Shown here: piece by piece, positions 5,654 through 9,268 of the stretch
Position numbering within the stretch: the first letter of the stretch is position 1
How the letters are laid out: every line of letters starts with the position of its first letter
DNA from: JANXUF01 sp043747685
Lineage (GTDB): Bacteria; Actinomycetota; Acidimicrobiia; Acidimicrobiales; Ilumatobacteraceae
Assembly: GCA_043747685.1 (NCBI GenBank)
Contig: JAYTOR010000188.1
Location: 1 to 9,268 of the forward strand
Reading direction: 5' to 3'
Length of the DNA: 9,268 nucleotides
Notes under the pieces: model-generated
The model's input: the letters and a program-made list of their open reading frames with translations, nothing else
Databases searched by the model: none
Told to the model about the DNA's origin: nothing
Program-made: the position numbers and the translations under genes

Positions 5654-6130
5654 GAACCCGCAGTCACACTCACCGGTCGACACACGTCAACCGGGTATGA
5701 ACAGCCCATCGAAGCGCAGCCACGACGCACTCGCTGGACCGGCCAACTCGCGACCAACCGACGCGCCCGAACAACCGCGGCCGTGCTCACCGGGTTCTAC
5801 GGTCTGGTCGCCCTCGTGTCAATAGCCGGCAAGCTCACCAACCAAGCCGCAGTCGTCGAGCTGCTCGACCACGTCGAGGTCCACGGACGGCTCCGGGACC
5901 CCCTGCCAGTTCTCCAGATCGCCGGCGGACTCGGGGCGCTCGCAAGCCTTCTCCGATTCCCGAAACTGGGCCTCGCAGCACTGACTGGTCTCGCGGTGTA
6001 CTTCGCGGACGCGGTCATCGCCCACCTCTGCGTCGGCGACGGCGCCGCCGACATCGCGATGCCCCTCGGGTACGTCCTCGTCATGTCCATGACCGCCGCC
6101 CTTCGTGGCGCAACCATCGACACGGAGTGA
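5648..6130 (+). CDS. DoxX-like integral membrane protein
   Basis: A 160-residue protein with a polar, Arg-rich N-terminal tail (to about residue 44) and four predicted membrane segments: AAVLTGFYGLVALVSIAGKL, LPVLQIAGGLGALASLL, GLAALTGLAVYFADAVIAHL and PLGYVLVMSMTAALRG. This layout, with 'GK-L' after the first helix, matches DoxX-like (DoxX_2 type) proteins, a broad family linked to redox or respiratory functions whose chemistry is mostly unknown. The GTG at 5648 is the first start in frame and lies 8 bases after a promoter-like CGTC. No Shine-Dalgarno is present, so leaderless translation is likely. A GTG at 5780, just before helix one, is the alternative. The gene is divergent from the sigma factor, with starts about 30 bases apart, which suggests that it belongs to the regulon of that factor. 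Confidence 0.85.
   Translation: MTEPAVTLTGRHTSTGYEQPIEAQPRRTRWTGQLATNRRARTTAAVLTGFYGLVALVSIAGKLTNQAAVVELLDHVEVHGRLRDPLPVLQIAGGLGALASLLRFPKLGLAALTGLAVYFADAVIAHLCVGDGAADIAMPLGYVLVMSMTAALRGATIDTE
5662..5688 (+). promoter_or_regulatory. Third ECF41-like element (P2), inside the DoxX 5' end
   Basis: AGTCACA (5662-5668), 16 bases, CGTC (5685-5688), then 8 bases to an ATG at 5697. Spacing is identical to the other two elements. The ATG is not in the DoxX frame, so it would give only a short peptide ending at about 5823, unless the true DoxX start lies here and a base has been gained or lost. It could be a tandem promoter using a later start. Confidence 0.4.
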
Positions 6131-6250
6131 GCGCCGGCGATACCAGATCATGTCGACTCCCCGCGGAACCGGCCAGGACCGTCAGGGGGCGTCCCGCCAC
6201 CCACGCAGCCTGCCGAACCAGCGGCCCGTACCATCAAGGCAACAAACCCC

Positions 6251-6256
6251 GAAGGA
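6251..6256 (+). promoter_or_regulatory. Ribosome binding site deciding the YdeI-like start
   Basis: GAAGGA, about 5 bases before the ATG at 6262. The same frame is open back to an ATG at 6127, but that upstream part is low-complexity and has no ribosome site. Confidence 0.7.
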
Positions 6257-6261
6257 ACCCG

Positions 6262-6846
6262 ATGAAGGACTACCCAGACGTCGACGCCTATCTCGCTGAC
6301 AGCGACCAGTGGCCCGACGAGATCGCAGCAATCCGCCCGATCCTGCTGTCGTGCGGACTCGACGAAACGATCAAGTGGGGAAAACCCTGCTACCACATCG
6401 AAGACGACCACAACGTCGTCCTCCTCCAAGAATTCTCCGACCATCTGGCACTCATGTTCTTCCAAGGCGTCCTGCTTGAGGACCCCGAGAACGTTCTTCA
6501 CCCGCAGGGACCGAACACGCACGGCCCTAAGCGCATGAAGTTCACCTCCACCGCCGACATCGAATCGCTCGCTGAGGTCATTGAGGCCTACGTGAAAGAG
6601 GCAATCCACCACGCCCAGTCAGGAACCGAACTCCCGCCTCGGCCCGACGAGCAGCTTGCACCCGAGCTCCAGGAACGACTGGCGACCGACGACGGCCTCG
6701 CGGAGGCATTTAACGAACTCACCCCCGGCCGCCAACGCGAGTACAACCTCCACATCTCCGACGCCAAACTGACCGAAACCAGGAACCGTCGAATCGACAA
6801 CGTCGTTCCCCGCATCCTCGAAGGAAAAGGACTTCGCGATCGATAG
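6262..6846 (+). CDS. YdeI/OmpD-associated family protein with DUF1801 domain
   Basis: A 194-residue soluble cytoplasmic protein in two parts. The N-terminal DUF1801 domain (about 10-115) has LDETIKWGKPCYHIEDDHNV, the 'ETIKWGxPxY' core of this family, and LALMFFQGVLLEDPEN. The C-terminal YdeI/OmdA-type segment (about 130-190) has AFNELTPGRQREYNLHISDA and ETRNRRIDNVVPRIL. Related proteins are annotated as bacteriocin-protection or iron-chaperone-like, but the biochemical role is not established. The start at 6262 is set by GAAGGA upstream and by the family's usual beginning (MKDYPDVDAYL). It follows the DoxX gene on the same strand after 131 bases, in which no terminator and no ECF41-like element were seen. 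Co-transcription is possible, and an independent promoter with TACCAT near 6229 cannot be excluded. Confidence 0.88.
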   Translation: MKDYPDVDAYLADSDQWPDEIAAIRPILLSCGLDETIKWGKPCYHIEDDHNVVLLQEFSDHLALMFFQGVLLEDPENVLHPQGPNTHGPKRMKFTSTADIESLAEVIEAYVKEAIHHAQSGTELPPRPDEQLAPELQERLATDDGLAEAFNELTPGRQREYNLHISDAKLTETRNRRIDNVVPRILEGKGLRDR

Positions 6847-7211
6847 CACCGTCCAGGTACGTACAAACGAACCGACTGCCCCGGCCCAGCTGCTCAGATC
6901 GAGCCCAACGAGAGTCGGGAGTCGGACATCTGTCCGAGTGCCAGAGGACCGAAGCGAACCCCACGATCGTGCAAACCTGTTCCTGGGTCGCCTCCCACCC
7001 GAGATCGGCACCGTAGCCCGGTCCACAATCGGCCCCCAGCCAGCTCGTGTCGGCCCATGTCGCACGTCCCATAATCCCAGGCGACAAGCCCCGGCCTGAG
7101 CGCCACCTACCGCCGGATACGCAGCGAGCCTGAGGGCAGTCGGACCTCGAAACTCCATCACGCAGAGCGTTCACCTCGACGACGGATCTGTTGGCCACCA
7201 GTGGGCATCTT
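6847..7211. other. Stretch without a recognisable gene, left of the IS30 element
   Basis: Long open frames on the minus strand here mostly shadow or overlap the YdeI-like gene and show no family motif. A 6-bp hairpin (TCGGAC 6922-6927, GTCCGA 6932-6937, loop ATCT) about 75 bases after the YdeI-like stop could be a weak terminator. Notably, no N-terminal mcrC sequence is found here although mcrC resumes on the other side of the IS30 element. Confidence 0.4.
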
Positions 7212-7235
7212 GGGTTCTGAGAGTCGTCGCTACAC
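7212..7235 (+). repeat. IS30 left terminal inverted repeat
   Basis: Begins GGGTTCTGAG and ends CGTCGCTACAC. It matches the reverse complement of 8451-8474 at 20 of 24 positions; the differences are at repeat positions 3, 11, 12 and 13. Confidence 0.88.
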
Positions 7236-7259
7236 CTTGAGCGAGAGGACTGGTGTGGC

Positions 7260-8456
7260 ATGGGCACGGGATTTGGGCGTGGGGAGCCGCTGGTGGAGAA
7301 GCGGACTCGTTACCTTCACTTGATGCAGCAAGGTTGGACCAATGCGAACGCTTGTCGAGAGGTCGGCGTGCATCGCCGGACCGGGAGTCGGTGGCGCAAC
7401 GGTCGTGTCGTGAAGGTGCCCGGCGGTGAGCCCCGGGTCTACCTGCCGATCTCGAGCGGTCCTGTTGCCGTGGAGTCCGACCGATATCTGACCCAGGACG
7501 AACGGATCGTGATCGCGGACGGTATCCGTGCGGGCTTGTCTCGTCGCGCAATCGCTGCGCTGCTGCCCGGTCGGGCGGTGTCGACGGTGTGTCGAGAGGT
7601 GATCCGCAACCGTGATCACGAGTCGGGTAACTACCGGCCACACGCCGCCCACCACCGGATGCTGCGACGCCGCCCACGTCCCAAGCCCCGCAAGCTTGCG
7701 AGCGACCCGGTGCTGTGCGCTGAAGTTCAGCGGTTGCTCGATCGCTTGTGGAGCCCCGAGCAGATCGCCGTCAGCCTGACGAACGCAGTGGCTGCCACAG
7801 CGATCTCGACAGAGGCGATCTACCAGGCGTTGTACTCGCCGGACACGCCGCTCATGCGTGAAGGCCGCCTCCGTACCGGGCGGACACGCCGGCTTCATCA
7901 TCGGCGCGCTGAGCGGCGTCGCAGCCGGTTCGTCGCCCCGATGGTGCCGATCGCACAGCGACCCGCCAGCGTGCTCGACCGCCTCGTCGGTGGGCATTGG
8001 GAAGGCGACCTCATCATCGGTAAAGGCAACGGCTCCGCGATCGGGACCCTCGTTGAACGAGTCACCCGGTTCACGATCCTCGTGCATCTCGGCACGACGC
8101 GCTCCGCCGAGCATCTCCGCGACGAGATGATCGACACGCTCAACCAGCTACCCGCGCACTCACGGTTGTCGTTGACCTGGGATCAAGGCATGGAGATGTG
8201 TCACCACCACCAGATCTCGGCCGCCCTGAAGATGCCGGTCTACTTCTGCGATCCGCATTCACCGTGGCAACGCGGCACGAACGAGAACACCAACGGCCTC
8301 CTGCGCCAGTACTTCCCCAAGGGCACCGACTTGTCCATCCGCCCGAAATCCCAACTCACCCGGGTGGCGCTCGAGCTCAACGACCGACCACGCAAAATCC
8401 TCGGTTGGGATACACCCGCAGCCCGCTTCGCTACCCTCCTCACAAACACTGTGTAG
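7260..8456 (+). CDS. IS30-family transposase, full length
   Basis: A 398-residue DDE transposase that cuts and joins the ends of its own element. The N-terminal HTH (about 14-46) contains NANACREVGVHRRTGSRW. A second IS30-type HTH (about 75-118) contains LSRRAIAALLPGRAVSTVCR. The IS30 signature 'SPEQIA' follows at 165-170. The catalytic acids are visible: Asp250 in GGHWEGDLIIGKG, Asp308 in LTWDQGMEM, and Glu342 in HSPWQRGTNENTNGLLRQYF, followed by FPKGTD. All are in their usual contexts and the frame is unbroken, so the enzyme is probably functional. The ATG at 7260 is the usual start; the ribosome site is weak (GAGAGGA about 10 bases upstream). The stop TAG (8454-8456) lies inside the right terminal repeat. 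Confidence 0.95.
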   Translation: MGTGFGRGEPLVEKRTRYLHLMQQGWTNANACREVGVHRRTGSRWRNGRVVKVPGGEPRVYLPISSGPVAVESDRYLTQDERIVIADGIRAGLSRRAIAALLPGRAVSTVCREVIRNRDHESGNYRPHAAHHRMLRRRPRPKPRKLASDPVLCAEVQRLLDRLWSPEQIAVSLTNAVAATAISTEAIYQALYSPDTPLMREGRLRTGRTRRLHHRRAERRRSRFVAPMVPIAQRPASVLDRLVGGHWEGDLIIGKGNGSAIGTLVERVTRFTILVHLGTTRSAEHLRDEMIDTLNQLPAHSRLSLTWDQGMEMCHHHQISAALKMPVYFCDPHSPWQRGTNENTNGLLRQYFPKGTDLSIRPKSQLTRVALELNDRPRKILGWDTPAARFATLLTNTV

Positions 8457-8474
8457 CGACGGTCCTCAGAATCC
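8451..8474 (-). repeat. IS30 right terminal inverted repeat
   Basis: Reads GTGTAGCGACG...CTCAGAATCC on the plus strand. It includes the transposase stop codon and pairs with 7212-7235 at 20 of 24 positions. Confidence 0.88.
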
Positions 8475-9060
8475 GGCGCCTGACTGGCGGCCGAACCGTC
8501 GCAACGCCCACTACGAGACCGTCCTGTAGTTCGCGTCGATGGTGCTGAAGCACCGATCCGTTGACCTCCCTGAAGGTGCGGTCGAGGTGAACGGGTTCAT
8601 CATCGACATGGCCAAGGTGTTCGAGGACTTTGTCACGGCTGCGCTGACCGAGTCGCTGGAACGCATCGACGGACGAGTCAGCGCCCAGGACCCACAGACC
8701 TTCGATTTGGGCGGCACGGTGAAGATGAACCCGGATCTCGTCTGGTAACGGGGTGGCGAGGCGCTGGCGGTAATCGATGCCAAGTACAAGTCCGAGAAGG
8801 TGGCGGGCTACCCGAACGCTGATCTGTACCAGATGCTGGCCTACTGCACGGCGCTCGGTCTGCCGGTGGGACACCTCGTCTACGCGAAGGGCAACGAAGC
8901 GGAGCAGCAGATGGTGCTTCGAGGGAGCGGTGTCGAACTGCATGCTCATGCGCTCGACCTCGAGCTGATGCCGGCCGAGTTGTTGAGGCAGGTGGACGAT
9001 GTGGCACGCCGTGTCCTCGCCCGTTCGCCGATCGCAGCCGTACCGCCGATCGCTGTCTGA
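8475..9060 (+). pseudogene. mcrC: mcrC remnant: McrBC 5-methylcytosine restriction subunit
   Basis: One plus-strand frame from the IS30 right end to TGA 9058-9060 reads as the C-terminal half of McrC, the PD-(D/E)xK nuclease partner of the GTPase McrB. Segments in order are DWRPNRRNAHYETVL, VNGFIIDMAKVFEDFVTAAL, the nuclease core MNPDLVW...RGGEALAVIDAKYK (Asp of 'PDLV', then D-x-K in 'IDAKYK'), and ADLYQMLAYCTALGLPVGHL. Two nonsense codons interrupt it: TAG at 8527-8529 and TAA at 8746-8748, the latter exactly where Tyr (TAC) would be expected after 'DLVW'. The frame is otherwise preserved, so decay is recent or limited. The N-terminal half and mcrB are missing; IS30 insertion plus a deletion probably removed them. 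Restriction activity is not expected. Confidence 0.85.
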
Positions 9061-9161
9061 GCGTCGTCGCGGCTGGGTGCCGCCTGCTTCCACGCCAGCA
9101 CAATCTGTGTATGGATCCGGTCGACTCAACCAACCGACGGGCCCTCGTGGTCGGGTCAACG

Positions 9162-9204
9162 ACGAAGGCCGGCGGGAAGCTCCCCGCCGGCCTTCGTGGT
9201 ATTT
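9162..9204. terminator. Strong hairpin terminator between mcrC and tmRNA
   Basis: A perfect 15-bp GC-rich stem (9162-9176 with 9183-9197; arm ACGAAGGCCGGCGGG) with a 6-base loop, followed on the plus strand by GGTATTT. It sits between the mcrC remnant and the convergent tmRNA end, so it may stop transcription from both sides. Confidence 0.75.
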
Positions 9205-9244
9205 CAACTACTCCGGAACCCGCTTTTCAACGAGCCCCCCCTTG

Positions 9245-9268
9245 TGGAGCTGGGGGGAATCGAACCCC
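9245..9268 (-). ncRNA. ssrA: tmRNA (ssrA), 3' end, cut by window edge
   Basis: On the minus strand the window edge gives GGGG-TTCGATT-CCCCC (T-arm with a 7-base loop) followed by CAGCTCC and the discriminator A at 9245. The acceptor strand CAGCTCC-A is the standard tmRNA 3' end, pairing with a 5' GGGGCTG. CCA is not encoded (CAA follows). tmRNA with SmpB rescues stalled ribosomes. Only about 24 bases are inside the window, so a tRNA with the same acceptor sequence is not fully excluded. Confidence 0.72.

Larger units (their letters stand above)
7212..8474 (+). mobile_element. IS30-family insertion sequence, complete
   Basis: About 1263 bp bounded by 24-bp imperfect inverted repeats (20 of 24 match) around one full-length IS30 transposase. 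Neither terminal repeat nor the transposase shows a disabling lesion, so the element may be mobile. The flanks (CTT on the left, GGC on the right) do not form the short target duplication usual for IS30, so the flanks may have rearranged after insertion. The right end lies directly against a truncated mcrC. Confidence 0.88.

Noticed and set aside
6127..6261. Upstream extension of the YdeI-like protein
   Set aside because: The extra 45 residues are not family-like, and a good ribosome site precedes the ATG at 6262.
7230..8114. Long minus-strand open frame opposite the IS30 transposase
   Set aside because: Shadow of an intact transposase with all catalytic residues; no independent signal.
8527..8748. 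Stop-codon recoding as an explanation of the two mcrC stops
   Set aside because: One is TAG and the other TAA, the IS30 transposase uses TAG as a normal stop, and the gene is already truncated; nonsense mutations are simpler.
8440..9207. Long minus-strand open frame opposite mcrC
   Set aside because: The plus strand carries unmistakable McrC sequence; the minus frame is open only because of base composition and runs through the terminator hairpin.
1..9268. CRISPR array or tandem repeats
   Set aside because: No regularly spaced direct repeats were seen; the only clear repeats are the IS30 ends and the inverted integrase remnants.

Overview
High-GC, actinobacterial-looking chromosomal DNA, possibly Acidimicrobiia. 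The evidence is an actinobacterial-type IS982 transposase C-terminus, a 'YDCRH...STYVG' tyrosine integrase of a kind common in Actinomycetota, an ECF sigma factor with a fused SnoaL-like domain, and apparently leaderless starts. The taxonomy is inferred from gene content only. The right edge is the 3' end of what looks like tmRNA (ssrA), a well-known integration target. The region next to it is a worn accessory segment with several broken genes.

Layout: 1-256 is the C-terminal end of an IS982-family transposase. 257-745 is gene-poor but contains a tyrosine-integrase 3' remnant (619-705). 746-1345 is a DsbA/HCCA-isomerase-like protein. 1747-2338 is a DUF2243 membrane protein broken by a one-base frameshift. 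2671-3309 is an intact SAM-dependent methyltransferase. 3334-3725 (-) is a second, longer integrase remnant, in opposite orientation to the first. 3799-4118 (-) is an unidentified coding-like stretch whose reading frame shifts part-way.

The best-preserved part is 4457-6846. On the minus strand, an ECF sigma factor (4758-5618) is followed by a 78-residue DUF1059-like gene. Divergently, on the plus strand, are a DoxX-like membrane protein (5648-6130) and a YdeI/DUF1801-type protein (6262-6846). The sigma/DoxX intergenic region carries three copies of a two-part element (nGTCAnA, 16 bases, CGTC), each followed after exactly 8 bases by an ATG or GTG. This matches the ECF41 promoter as I recall it. 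It suggests that the sigma factor drives its own operon and the DoxX gene from interlocked divergent promoters producing leaderless mRNAs.

The right part holds a complete IS30-family element (7212-8474; 398-residue transposase; 24-bp imperfect terminal inverted repeats). Directly against its right end lies a 5'-truncated mcrC (McrBC restriction subunit) with two in-frame nonsense codons. A strong hairpin terminator (9162-9197) then separates mcrC from the convergent tmRNA 3' end. No complete new defence or mobile system is visible. The most interesting item is the ECF promoter cluster.
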